Assembly: GCF_042665525.1 (NCBI RefSeq)
Contig: NZ_JBHTCQ010000001.1
Span: forward strand, 558,001 to 622,000
Source of the DNA: Allobogoriella alba
GTDB taxonomy: Bacteria > Actinomycetota > Actinomycetes > Actinomycetales > Actinomycetaceae
Direction of reading: 5' to 3'
DNA: 64,000 nt
The position numbers and the translations under genes were made by a program. Under the pieces are notes generated by a model that saw only the letters and a program-made list of their open reading frames with translations, was not told the origin of the DNA and ran no database searches. Positions 15,852 to 24,498 of the stretch are shown here, piece by piece (position 1 is the stretch's first letter; each line of letters opens with the position of its first letter).

Positions 15852-16178
15852 GTGAGTTCGAGCACTGCGGCGCGCACCGATGTACTGGTCCCGGCAGACC
15901 TCCCGTGCCGTACGCACGACCCCGAGCTCTGGTTCGCGGAGCACCGTGAGCAGGTGGAGCAGGCCAAGGCGCTCTGCCGGGGCTGCTCGCTCCGGCCTGG
16001 CTGCCTGAACGCGGCGCTCGCGCGCGGCGAGCCCTGGGGCGTGTGGGGCGGCGAGGTCCTCCGTGACGGCGTCGTGGTGTCCGGCAAGCGTGGCCGCGGT
16101 CGTCCGCGCACCCGGGTGCGCGTCGACCCGCCGAGGCGTCGACACGTCCCCGCCGGCGGACCGGACACCGGCGCATGA
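15852..16178 (+). CDS. WhiB family iron-sulfur regulator
   Basis: A 108-residue WhiB-like protein. Four cysteines (19, 42, 45, 51) have the C-X22-C-X2-C-X5-C spacing that holds a [4Fe-4S] cluster, followed by the GVWGGEVL turn and a basic C-terminal tail (GKRGRGRPRTRVR) resembling the DNA-contacting AT-hook-like end of WhiB7-type proteins. GTG 15852 follows GGCGGAGG by nine bases; ATG 15810 upstream is possible. It overlaps the next gene by ATGA. Wbl proteins act with sigma-A at promoters; its regulon is unknown. Confidence 0.88.
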   Translation: MSSSTAARTDVLVPADLPCRTHDPELWFAEHREQVEQAKALCRGCSLRPGCLNAALARGEPWGVWGGEVLRDGVVVSGKRGRGRPRTRVRVDPPRRRHVPAGGPDTGA

Positions 16179-16735
16179 CCCCGGCACCGCGATGGGTCGT
16201 GTGGTGCGCGTCCGGAGCCTTCCTCGCCGCGCTTCCGACGGCGCTGTGGCGCCTCGCGCTCGCGGCCGGCCATCCGCTCGGGACACCCGACGAGTGGCGG
16301 GCGTTCCAGGACATCCCGGGCGCGGGCACCGGGTACGTCCTCGGGCTCTCCGCGCTGCAGCTCCTGGCGGCGGCATGCGCGTTCGCGCTCGTGGTCGACG
16401 TGCGGCAGCTCATGCCCGGGCGGGTGCCCGGCTGGGCACGGCGGCGGATACCCACGTTCGTCGCGGTGTGCGGACTCGTCGGTGCCGCGGTGCTGGGCCT
16501 GATCGTGACGATGAGTGTCGTCGCGTGGGACCGGGTGGACCCCTTCGCCGGGCAGCCGTACGACGGCTGGGCATGGCTGTGCGCGGCCTGCTACGTCTGC
16601 GCCGCGTTCTGGCCGCCCCTCCTGGCCGCGGCGTCCGTCGGTCACCTCCTCCGGGAACGCGCCGTGACGCGGGAGCTCCGGGATGCGTCGGTCGAGTCCG
16701 GCGAACACCGGCGGCCGTCGACCCTGTCGTCGTGA
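16175..16735 (+). CDS. Four-span membrane protein of unknown function
   Basis: A 186-residue protein with four hydrophobic stretches (about residues 8-30, 50-74, 94-116 and 128-156). It has a short hydrophilic loop after helix 1 (GTPDEWRAFQDIPG) and a charged C-tail. No family motif is recognised. Its start overlaps the WhiB stop as ATGA, so it is translated with the regulator, which suggests a functional link such as redox or envelope stress. It converges with the tricorn protease gene. Confidence 0.7.
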   Translation: MTPAPRWVVWCASGAFLAALPTALWRLALAAGHPLGTPDEWRAFQDIPGAGTGYVLGLSALQLLAAACAFALVVDVRQLMPGRVPGWARRRIPTFVAVCGLVGAAVLGLIVTMSVVAWDRVDPFAGQPYDGWAWLCAACYVCAAFWPPLLAAASVGHLLRERAVTRELRDASVESGEHRRPSTLSS

Positions 16736-16755
16736 TGCGCGATCACGTGGCGCAT
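16735..16755. terminator. Weak hairpin between convergent genes
   Basis: ATGCGC (16735-16740) and GCGCAT (16750-16755) form a 6-bp stem with a 9-base loop, just after the membrane-protein stop and before the tricorn stop. There is no T-run, so a terminator role is only possible. Confidence 0.3.
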
Positions 16756-16766
16756 GACGCGTCGCG

Positions 16767-19700
16767 TTACCGGCGTACCTTCGGCTCGGGTATCTCCGGC
16801 GGCGTCGCGGCGGGCTTCTTCTTCAGCAGCCGCAGCGCCTCCTCGATGGCCCGGTCGAGCTGGGGATCGTCGTCGGCGAAGAGCTGCGCCGGGGTGTGGA
16901 CCACCTCGACGTCCGGGTCGACGCCGTGGTTCTCCACGCCCCAGCCCTTGCCCTCGAGCCAGAACGAGTACCGGGGCTGCGTGATCGACGTGCCGTCGAC
17001 GAGGTCGAACCGGCCGTCGATGCCGATGACGCCGCCCCACGTCCGCACCCCGACCACCGGGCCGACACCGAGCGCCTGGCCGGCGGCGTTGACGATGTCG
17101 CCGTCGGAGCCGGAGAACTCGTTGGCCACCAGCACCACCGGGCCGCGGGGCGCCTGGTACGGATAGGAGCCGGCGCGCTCGTAGTACCGGGACCGGTCCC
17201 AGCCGACCACCCGGGCGGCGAGCTTGGTGATGACCAGGGCGGATGTGTGGCCGCCGCGGTTGTACCGCACGTCGGCCACGATGCCCTCGGCCCGGCTCGC
17301 CACTCGCAAGTCACGGTGCAGCTGGGCCCAGCCGTAGCTCATCATGTCCGGCACGTGCAGGTAGCCGAGCCGGCCATCGGTGCGTTCGCGGACGTACTCG
17401 CGGCGCGAGCGGACCCAGTCCTGGTAGCGGATGACCTCCTCGTCGGCCAGCGGCACGACGACGACGCGACGGCTCTCGCCGCCCCGGCGCAACGTCAGCT
17501 CGACCGGCTTGTTCGCCGCGCCGGTGAGCCCGGCGGCCGGACCGGCGACCGGGTCGACCGGGACGCCGTCGACCGCGACGACGAGGTCGCCGACCCGGGC
17601 GTCGACGCCGGCTGCACGCAGCGGGGACCGGGCGTCCGGCTCGCTGGACTCGCCCGGCAGGATGCGGTCGATCCGCCAGCCGCCCTCGGCCGGCGAGAGG
17701 TCGGCACCGAGGAAGCCGAGTCGACGGTCGGGATCCCCCAACGGTTTCGCGGGCATGACGTAGGCGTGCGAGGTGTTGAGCTCGCCGACCGTCTCCCACA
17801 GCAGGTCGACGAGGTCGTCGTGGCTGCGGACCTGGTCCACGACGGGCCGCCACCGCGCCACGACGCCGTCCCAGTCCACGCCGTCCATGTCCTCGCGCCA
17901 GAAGTGGTCGCGCATGATGCGGGCGTTCTCGTCGAACATCTGGCGCCACTCGGCCGCCGGGTCGACCTCGAGCCGGAGCCGGCTCAGATCGACCGAGACC
18001 ACCTCGGCGTCGTCCTCGCCGGCCTTGCGAGTGGCGGGGGTGACCACGACGTCGTCCTTGTGGCGGACCACCAGCCGCTCGCCGTCGCCGGAGACCGCGT
18101 AGGAGTCGACCTTCTCGACGATCGTCGTGACCTTGCGGTCCGGGAAGGACCAGCGCTCGAGGCTGTCCGGTGTCTTCTCGCCGGTGACGCCGGCACGGCG
18201 GGTGCCGAGGGCGCCCTCCTCCTGGACGACCCTGACCCAGACGACACCGTCCTTGGCGGCACGGAGGTCCCGGTACTCGGCCGACGGCACGGGGAACGGG
18301 ACGATGCGCTCCTCGGCACCCTCCGCGTCGAGGTCGGGGGAGGCCGGCGCGGACGGCTGCTGGTCCTTGGCCTGCTCCTTGCCGTCCTGCTCCTCGGGCT
18401 TGGACAGACGCCAGCCGTCCGCGCTCGGTCCGAACGGCGCGGGTTCCGTGGCGGCGATCGGGATGAGCCACGGACGCGTGGCGCCGGCGAAGGCCAGCGC
18501 GAAGTCGTGCTTGTCGTACTGCGGGTCGAAGGTGCGGTCGGAGAGGAAGACGACGTACTTCCCGTCCGCCGTCACCACCGGCGAGGTGTCGTGGTACTGG
18601 CCCGAGGTCAGGGCCACCGGGTCCGCGTCCGTGGAGGTGTCGAGCACCATGATCTGGTGCATCTCGCCCTCGACGCCGGTGGGCTGCGACCAGATCAGGT
18701 AGCGCCCGTCGGGTGAGAAGCTCGGGGTGAGGGCCTCCCCGTGCCGGGAGCTGGTCACCTCGCGCACCGACGGTGCCCGGCGCCCGCGGCGACCGGTCGC
18801 GCCGAGGGTGATCAGGCGGATCGCGCCGTCGTGGGAGATGGTGGCGAGGCGCTCGCCGGCCGGGTCGGCGGCCAGGTGCAGGACGCGGCCGAGCGAGCCG
18901 CCGAGGATGCGCCGGGGCTCGGCGGAGCCGTCGAGCGTGTGGATCTCCAGCGCGTCCTCACCGTCCGCGTCAGTCACGACGGCGGCGTGTCCGGTCCGAC
19001 CGAGCACGACGGGCTCGCGGACCCGGACACCTTGGTCGGCGGCCAGGGCGTGCGCCGGGCCGTCGCGGTGGGCCAGCCAGAAGGCCTTGCCCCGCCACGC
19101 GACGAGGCTGTGGTCGCCGCCGTGGTCGGGCACGAGGGCGTCGAGGTTCTGCGTCGGGGCGACGGCGGTCCGCACCGGTGCCGTCGCGGGGAGCGTGACC
19201 TCGAGGCGGCGGGGCTCGGCGTCGAGGTCCTCGAGGCCGTCGTGCAGCCAGATCTGGCCGCGGCTGTGCCACGCGATGGTGGTGCCGTCCGTGGTGGCGT
19301 CGCGGACGTAGCCGGTCTCGGCGTCCTGGAACGTCAGCTGCCGCGGGCGCCGCTTGCCCGGGTTGTCCCAGACCCACAGGTTCGCCTGCTCCTCGGTGCG
19401 GTCCGGGAACGTCGCGGCGCGGTCGGAGACGAACAGCAGCGCGTCGCCGATCCACATCGGGTCGACGAGCGAGGCCTCCTCCTCGGGCAGCAGCCGCTCC
19501 CAACGGCCCTTGCCCGCCTTGTCCAACCACAGCCGCGGGGCGGTGCCGCCGCGGTACCGCTTCCAGTGCGCCGGAGGCCGGCTCCACGGGGTGGTCAGCG
19601 CGACAGCCCCCTTCGAGCTGATCGCGAGACCGGACGCCATGCCGTAGGTGAGCCGCTCGGCGGCGCCGTCGAGCCCGACGGCCTTGACCACGGCGTGCCG

Positions 19701-20033
19701 GATGTTGGCCTCGCCGGCGTTCGACGCCACGAGGATCCGGCCGTCCGGTCCCCAGCCGAGCACGGTCGTCACGGATCCGCCCCACCACGTCAGGCGGCGC
19801 ACCTCGCCGGAGTCGATCTCGGTGGCCATGACCTCGGGGTGACCGTCGCGGTAGGAGACGAAGGCGACGTGCCTCCCGTCCGGGGAGAGCCGCGGCTGGC
19901 GGACCGGTGCGCCGTCGTGCGTCAGCCGCCAGGCGCGGCCGCCCTCGACGGGGGCGAGCCACACGTCGTCGGCCGCGACGAACGTGACGAGATCGCCCTG
20001 GACATGGGGGTAGCGGAGGTACGCGGGGTTCAC
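16767..20033 (-). CDS. Tricorn protease homologue (S41 peptidase with beta-propellers)
   Basis: A 1088-residue protein. The N-terminal half is WD/PD40-like beta-propeller repeats (for example LSPDGRHVAFVSYRDG and FSPDGRYLIWSQP). A helical domain, a PDZ segment (about 790-860) and a C-terminal S41 domain follow. The catalytic set is visible: Ser755-His756 in TSHAYVMP, nucleophile Ser976 in FSGSDGDI and Glu1034 in GVENHG, matching tricorn S745/H746/S965/E1023. It degrades peptides released by the proteasome or other proteases in the cytosol. A low-complexity KQD-rich linker lies near residues 545-570. Start is GTG 20033. Confidence 0.92.
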   Translation of the reverse strand: MNPAYLRYPHVQGDLVTFVAADDVWLAPVEGGRAWRLTHDGAPVRQPRLSPDGRHVAFVSYRDGHPEVMATEIDSGEVRRLTWWGGSVTTVLGWGPDGRILVASNAGEANIRHAVVKAVGLDGAAERLTYGMASGLAISSKGAVALTTPWSRPPAHWKRYRGGTAPRLWLDKAGKGRWERLLPEEEASLVDPMWIGDALLFVSDRAATFPDRTEEQANLWVWDNPGKRRPRQLTFQDAETGYVRDATTDGTTIAWHSRGQIWLHDGLEDLDAEPRRLEVTLPATAPVRTAVAPTQNLDALVPDHGGDHSLVAWRGKAFWLAHRDGPAHALAADQGVRVREPVVLGRTGHAAVVTDADGEDALEIHTLDGSAEPRRILGGSLGRVLHLAADPAGERLATISHDGAIRLITLGATGRRGRRAPSVREVTSSRHGEALTPSFSPDGRYLIWSQPTGVEGEMHQIMVLDTSTDADPVALTSGQYHDTSPVVTADGKYVVFLSDRTFDPQYDKHDFALAFAGATRPWLIPIAATEPAPFGPSADGWRLSKPEEQDGKEQAKDQQPSAPASPDLDAEGAEERIVPFPVPSAEYRDLRAAKDGVVWVRVVQEEGALGTRRAGVTGEKTPDSLERWSFPDRKVTTIVEKVDSYAVSGDGERLVVRHKDDVVVTPATRKAGEDDAEVVSVDLSRLRLEVDPAAEWRQMFDENARIMRDHFWREDMDGVDWDGVVARWRPVVDQVRSHDDLVDLLWETVGELNTSHAYVMPAKPLGDPDRRLGFLGADLSPAEGGWRIDRILPGESSEPDARSPLRAAGVDARVGDLVVAVDGVPVDPVAGPAAGLTGAANKPVELTLRRGGESRRVVVVPLADEEVIRYQDWVRSRREYVRERTDGRLGYLHVPDMMSYGWAQLHRDLRVASRAEGIVADVRYNRGGHTSALVITKLAARVVGWDRSRYYERAGSYPYQAPRGPVVLVANEFSGSDGDIVNAAGQALGVGPVVGVRTWGGVIGIDGRFDLVDGTSITQPRYSFWLEGKGWGVENHGVDPDVEVVHTPAQLFADDDPQLDRAIEEALRLLKKKPAATPPEIPEPKVRR

Positions 20034-20176
20034 TCGCGACACGGTACTGAGGCCGCGACGGCACGGCGACGTCTTTGGGGGCTCCGTCTCCGGCGGGTGC
20101 TTGGCGCGGCCCGTGGCCTGCCTCCGCCGGTCACGGCGCATGCGGCACCATGATGGGCACGAGTCATCCGATGTCT

Positions 20177-20213
20177 GGCGGCCGCGAGGACGGTGCCGCC
20201 GGCACGGGCCGCC
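20177..20213 (+). other. Nested hairpin just upstream of the fucosidase ribosome site
   Basis: Outer arms GGCGGCC (20177-20183) and GGCCGCC (20207-20213) enclose an inner GTGCC-GCC-GGCAC hairpin (20193-20205). The ribosome site (AGGAG, 20219-20223) starts six bases after it. It could be an operator or a leader hairpin of the fucose operon. Confidence 0.4.
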
Positions 20214-20230
20214 GACGAAGGAGAGTGCAC

Positions 20231-21529
20231 GTGTCCCGAGCTGAGCACGAGTGGTTCGGTCACGCCCGGTTCGGGCTCTTCGTCCATTTCGGGCTCTACT
20301 CGACGCTCGCACGGCACGAGTGGGTGATGACCCGCGAGCGGATCGACCCGGAGGTCTACGAGACCTATGCCGAGTTCTTCGACCCCGACCGGTTCGACGC
20401 AGCCGACATCGCCCGCACCGCGAAGCGGGCCGGGATGCGGTACGCGGTGCTGACGGCCAAGCACCACGAGGGCTTCTCGCTCTTCGACAGCCGGCTCAGC
20501 GACTTCACCAGCGTCCGGACGTTCGGGCGGGACCTGGTACGCGAGTTCGTCGACGCCTGCCGCGCCGAGGGCCTGCGGGTGGGCCTGTACTACTCGCTGC
20601 TGGACTGGCACCACCCGGACTTCACCCTCGACCACCACCACCCGCTCCGCGACGTCCCAGACGCGCACGACCGCAACGCGGGACGGGACATGGCGCGGTA
20701 CCGCGAGTTCCTCCACGGCCAGGTGCGCGAGCTGCTGACCGGCTACGGCACGATCGACTACCTCTTCTACGACTTCACCTATCCCGAGACCGTCGGCGGC
20801 TGGCCCGGCAAGGGGCCGCACGACTGGGGCGCCGAGGGCCTGCTCGCGATGACCCGGCAGCTGCAGCCCGGCATCGTCGTCAACGACCGGCTCGGGATCC
20901 CGGGGGACCTGGTCACCCCGGAGCAGTACCAGCCGAGCGCACCGATGCGGCGCGACGGCGTCGACGTCGCCTGGGAGGCGTGCCAGACGCTCAACGGCAG
21001 CTGGGGCTACGACCGGGACAACCTCGGCTTCAAGACGCCCGACCTGCTGCTGCGGATGCTCGTGGACTCCGTGTCGAAGAACGGCAACATGCTGCTCAAC
21101 ATCGGCCCCGACGGCCGCGGGGCGGTCACCCCGCGAGACCGAGAGTCGCTGGCGACGATCGGCAGCTGGATGGACCTGCATGCCGATTCGGTGGTCGGCG
21201 CCGGACCGGCCGACCACACGGCACCGCCCGGGACGGTGCTGACGCAGCGGGGCGACCGCCTGTACGTGCACCTGTTCCACTGGCCGTTCGGGCACCTGCA
21301 CCTGCCCGGGCTCGCCGGGAAGGTCCGGTACGTCCGCTTCCTCCACGACGGCTCCCAGATCCGCGCGGAGGCGACCGATCCCGACCAGCAGGCGCTGACC
21401 ACCGAGCCCGGCGGGCAGCCGGCCGGGACGCTGACGCTCCACCTGCCCACCGTCCGCCCCGACGTCGAGATCCCGGTGGTCGAGCTGTTCCTGGACGACG
21501 GCGCGGCCGCCGGGGCGGACCGTTCCTGA
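20231..21529 (+). CDS. Alpha-L-fucosidase, GH29
   Basis: A 432-residue GH29 enzyme. WFGHARFGLFVHFGLYST is the family's opening motif, followed by AKRAGMRYAVLTAKHHEGF, GLYYSLLDWHHPDF and the nucleophile region IDYLFYDF with Asp181. A C-terminal beta-sandwich follows NGNMLLNIGPDGRG. There is no signal peptide, so it probably works inside the cell on imported fucosides. GTG 20231 is chosen because AGGAG lies seven bases upstream. It is the first gene of the fucose operon: mutarotase, dehydrogenase and lactonase follow. Confidence 0.92.
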   Translation: MSRAEHEWFGHARFGLFVHFGLYSTLARHEWVMTRERIDPEVYETYAEFFDPDRFDAADIARTAKRAGMRYAVLTAKHHEGFSLFDSRLSDFTSVRTFGRDLVREFVDACRAEGLRVGLYYSLLDWHHPDFTLDHHHPLRDVPDAHDRNAGRDMARYREFLHGQVRELLTGYGTIDYLFYDFTYPETVGGWPGKGPHDWGAEGLLAMTRQLQPGIVVNDRLGIPGDLVTPEQYQPSAPMRRDGVDVAWEACQTLNGSWGYDRDNLGFKTPDLLLRMLVDSVSKNGNMLLNIGPDGRGAVTPRDRESLATIGSWMDLHADSVVGAGPADHTAPPGTVLTQRGDRLYVHLFHWPFGHLHLPGLAGKVRYVRFLHDGSQIRAEATDPDQQALTTEPGGQPAGTLTLHLPTVRPDVEIPVVELFLDDGAAAGADRS

Positions 21530-21540
21530 GAGGAGCCGAC

Positions 21541-21867
21541 ATGGATCGCATCGCTCTGCACACACGCCTCGCACCCGGCAAGGAGGAGGACTACGACCGC
21601 ATCCACGCCGTCATCCCTGCCGATCTCGACGCCGCGCTGCGAGCCGCCGGGGTACACACCTGGCGGATCTGGCGCGACGGGCGCGAGCTGTTCCACGTGG
21701 TCGAGTGCGAGGACTACCGCGCGATGCGTGCGGCCCTGCGCGACCACCCCGCGAACGTCCCCTGGCAGGCCCGCATGGCCGAGCTCCTCGAGGTGGAGGA
21801 CGACTACAGCGGCGAGGACGACGGGCTGCGCCACGTGTGGGAGCTGCCCGCGGAGCCGCCGGCATGA
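21541..21867 (+). CDS. Sugar mutarotase, RhaM-like (probably L-fucose)
   Basis: A 108-residue dimeric alpha/beta-barrel protein of the L-rhamnose mutarotase family. His22 sits in the position of the RhaM catalytic His (DYDRIHAVIP), followed by HTWRIWRDGRELFHVVEC. It interconverts alpha and beta anomers. Eleven bases after the fucosidase stop, with GAGAGGAG upstream, it would supply the beta-anomer to the dehydrogenase that follows. Assignment to L-fucose is from context, not sequence. Confidence 0.88.
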   Translation: MDRIALHTRLAPGKEEDYDRIHAVIPADLDAALRAAGVHTWRIWRDGRELFHVVECEDYRAMRAALRDHPANVPWQARMAELLEVEDDYSGEDDGLRHVWELPAEPPA

Positions 21868-22844
21868 CCGACCGCGTGCGGCTGACGCGCTGGGGATTCG
21901 GCGCGGCCGAGCTGGGCAACCTGTACGAGACGGTCGCGCCCGACGCCGCCCGCGCGGCGGTGGATGCGGCCTGGGAGGCCGGGATCCGCTACTTCGACAC
22001 CGCGCCGCACTACGGCATCGGCCTGTCGGAACGGCGCCTCGGCGACGCGCTGACCGGCCGGGCGCGGGAGGAGTACGTCCTCTCGACCAAGGTGGGCCGG
22101 ATCCTCGAGCCCGACCCCGGCTACCGCGAGGGCGACCTGGACCCCGGCGGGTTCGTGGTGCCCGCGACGTTGCGCCGTCGTGCGGACCTGAGCCCGGCGG
22201 GGATCGAGCGCAGCCTCACCGACAGCCTCGAGCGGCTCGGTCTCGACGCCGTCGACGTCGCCTACCTCCATGACCCGGAGGAGACCGCCCGCACCACCGA
22301 GGAGATGCTCGGTGCCCTCGAGACCCTCGTCACCCTCCGGGACAGCGGGGTGGTGCGTGCCGTCGGTGCCGGCTCGAAGGACCCCGAGATCCTGCGGGCG
22401 GCCGTCACCCGGAGCGACCTCGACCTCGTCATGCTCGCCGGCCGGCACACCCTGCTCGAGCAGTCCGCGGACCCGCTGCTGGGCACGTGCCTGGAGCACG
22501 GCGTGGGCGTGGTCGCCGTCGGGGTGTTCAACTCCGGCATCCTGGCGGACCCCGCACCCGGTGCCGGCGCGCGTTACGAGTACGCCGCCGCCCCGCCGGA
22601 CGTGCTCGACCGCGCCCAGCGGCTCGCGGCGGTGTGCCGACGGCACGGCCTGTCCCTGCCGCACGTGGCCGTGCACTTCCCGCTGCGGCACCCCGCCGTC
22701 GTCGACGTGACGATCGGGATGCGCAGCGCCGCCGAGGTCCGGGACCTGGCGCGGTGGGCCGCCGAGCCGGTGCCGGAGGCGGTGTGGGCAGACCTCGCCG
22801 CCGAGGGTCTTCTGGGCGCCGCCGACCCGGCGGTGGCGCCGTGA
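21864..22844 (+). CDS. Aldo/keto reductase, probable L-fucose 1-dehydrogenase
   Basis: A 326-residue aldo/keto reductase with tetrad residues Asp45 and Tyr50 (YFDTAPHYGIGLSERRLG), Lys76 (STKVGR) and His in VAYLHDPE. The closest described relatives are fungal/bacterial D-threo-aldose (L-fucose) 1-dehydrogenases, which oxidise L-fucose to L-fucono-lactone with NAD(P). Its ATG overlaps the mutarotase stop (ATGA) and its stop overlaps the lactonase start (GTGA), giving a strictly coupled operon. Confidence 0.88.
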   Translation: MTDRVRLTRWGFGAAELGNLYETVAPDAARAAVDAAWEAGIRYFDTAPHYGIGLSERRLGDALTGRAREEYVLSTKVGRILEPDPGYREGDLDPGGFVVPATLRRRADLSPAGIERSLTDSLERLGLDAVDVAYLHDPEETARTTEEMLGALETLVTLRDSGVVRAVGAGSKDPEILRAAVTRSDLDLVMLAGRHTLLEQSADPLLGTCLEHGVGVVAVGVFNSGILADPAPGAGARYEYAAAPPDVLDRAQRLAAVCRRHGLSLPHVAVHFPLRHPAVVDVTIGMRSAAEVRDLARWAAEPVPEAVWADLAAEGLLGAADPAVAP

Positions 22845-23686
22845 CACACACCGTGATCGACACCCACCTGCACGTCTGGGACCCCGGTCTGCTCGACTAC
22901 GGCTGGATCCCGCCGGGTCCGCTGTTCCGGCGGTTCACCGTCGCGGATGCGCGGGCCGCGGCCGCCGAGCTGGCGGCGCCGGTCCGCGGCGCCGTCCTCG
23001 TGCAGGCCGCCGACAGCCTCGAGGAGACCCGGCACCTGCTGCGCCAGCAGGAGGCCGACGAGTGGGTCCTCGGCGTCGTCGGCTGGTTGCCGCTGCGCCG
23101 TCCGGACCGGGTGCGCGCCCTGGTGGAGGAGGGCTTTACGGAGAACCTCGTGGGCGTCCGGCACCTCACGCACGACGACGCGGACCCACGGATGTTGAGC
23201 CTGCCGGTGGTCCGGGAGTCACTCGCGGCCGTGGCAGCCGCGGGCCTGCCCCTGGACATCCCGGACGCCTACCCCGGGCAGCTGGACCAGGTCCCGGACC
23301 TCGCGGCCGACGTCGACGGGCTGCGCGTCGTCGTCGACCACCTCGCCAAGCCGCCGCTCGGCGGAGACGACGCCGAGTGGGAGGCGCAGCTGCGCGCCGC
23401 CGCGCGGCTCCCGAACGTGGTGGCCAAGGTCTCCGGCCTCGCGACCTCCGTGGCGCCCGGCGCCTCCTGGGGACGGGACCTGGCGGCCCGGGCGTGGGAC
23501 CTGGCGCTCGAGTCGTTCGGCCCGGACCGGCTGATGCTCGGCAGCGACTGGCCCATCGCGCCACGGGTGGGGGACTACGCCGCGACCCTCGGCGTCGCCC
23601 TCGAGCTGCTCGAGGAGCTCACGCCGGCGGAGCAGGCAGCGATCCGCGAGGGCACGGCACGTGCCGTCTACGGGCTGCCCGGCTGA
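22841..23686 (+). CDS. Amidohydrolase, probable L-fuconolactonase
   Basis: A 281-residue metal-dependent hydrolase of the amidohydrolase-2 family. The N-terminal metal motif is IDTHLHVWD (His9, His11), with HLTHDDADPRM, VDHLAKPP and the C-terminal Asp of LGSDWPIAPRVGDY. It matches the COG3618 lactonases that open L-fucono-1,5-lactone to L-fuconate. The GTG start overlaps the dehydrogenase stop. Dehydratase and aldolase steps that should follow are absent from this operon. Confidence 0.88.
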   Translation: MTHTVIDTHLHVWDPGLLDYGWIPPGPLFRRFTVADARAAAAELAAPVRGAVLVQAADSLEETRHLLRQQEADEWVLGVVGWLPLRRPDRVRALVEEGFTENLVGVRHLTHDDADPRMLSLPVVRESLAAVAAAGLPLDIPDAYPGQLDQVPDLAADVDGLRVVVDHLAKPPLGGDDAEWEAQLRAAARLPNVVAKVSGLATSVAPGASWGRDLAARAWDLALESFGPDRLMLGSDWPIAPRVGDYAATLGVALELLEELTPAEQAAIREGTARAVYGLPG

Positions 23687-24396
23687 CGACCCGCCCGGCC
23701 CTGGGCAGGTCCCTGGGCCGCGAGGTCGGCCTGCTGCGCCACCCACATCTCCACGCCGGCGATGTGCACCCGCGACCACGCCCCGGCCACGTCCGCCCGG
23801 CCCGCGGCGAGCGCCGCGTAGATCGCCTCGTGCTCGGCGAGGGTCCGCTCCAGCGACCCCGACTCGGTGATGCCGCGCCAGATCCTCGCCCGGGCCGTCG
23901 GGCCGGAGATCCCCTCGATCGTGGCCGAGAGGTAGGAGTTCCCGCAGTAGGAGTTCACCGTCCGGTGGAACTCCAGGTCCGCGGCGAGGAGCTCCTCGGC
24001 CGAGGACTGCGGACCTGTCCGGTCCAGGATCGCGCGGACCTGCGCCAGGCCCGCGTCGTCGATGCCGTGCGCGGCGAGCTCCACGGCGGCGGGCTCGAGG
24101 ATCCGGCGCATCTGCAGCAGCTCGACGATCGAGGAGTCCTCGTGCAGGTCGATGATGAACGAGATCGCCTCGACGAGCATCGACGGCGCCAGGTTCGTCA
24201 CGTAGGTGCCGTCGCCCTGGCGCACGTCGAGCACCCGGATGAGGGAGAGGGCCCGCACCGCCTCGCGCAGGGAGTTGCGGGACAGGCCGAGCCGCGCGCC
24301 GAGGGCGGCCTCCGGGGGCAACCGGTCGCCGGGCTGCAGCTCGCCGGAGACGATCATCGACCGGATCGCCGCGATCGCGCTGTCGGTGACGGCCAT
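23668..24396 (-). CDS. FadR/GntR family transcriptional regulator
   Basis: A 242-residue GntR protein of the FadR (FCD) subfamily. The winged HTH spans residues 6-70: IVSGELQPGDRLPPEAALGA, GLSRNSLREAVRALS, QGDGTYVTNL. An all-helical FCD domain follows, with FHRTVNSYCGNSYL and LAEHEAIYAALAAG, the metal/ligand site that binds small carboxylates. The last codons overlap the lactonase 3' end on the other strand. Start ATG 24396 is leaderless-type. It probably senses a sugar acid for the adjoining fuconate or threonate genes. Confidence 0.88.
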   Translation of the reverse strand: MAVTDSAIAAIRSMIVSGELQPGDRLPPEAALGARLGLSRNSLREAVRALSLIRVLDVRQGDGTYVTNLAPSMLVEAISFIIDLHEDSSIVELLQMRRILEPAAVELAAHGIDDAGLAQVRAILDRTGPQSSAEELLAADLEFHRTVNSYCGNSYLSATIEGISGPTARARIWRGITESGSLERTLAEHEAIYAALAAGRADVAGAWSRVHIAGVEMWVAQQADLAAQGPAQGRAGRQPGSP

Positions 24397-24402
24397 GGCG
24401 TC

Positions 24403-24408
24403 ACCGTA
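24403..24408 (-). promoter_or_regulatory. Leaderless -10 element for the FadR gene
   Basis: Minus strand TACGGT, six bases (GACGCC), then ATG at 24396. Confidence 0.5.
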
Positions 24409-24498
24409 CGGCCCCCGCGCGCCCGAGGCGGTGCCACCCGTGACAGAGCCCACCGGCCGGCCGGGAACGACGCCGTGCCGGGGCGTGTTCCCCCGGGT

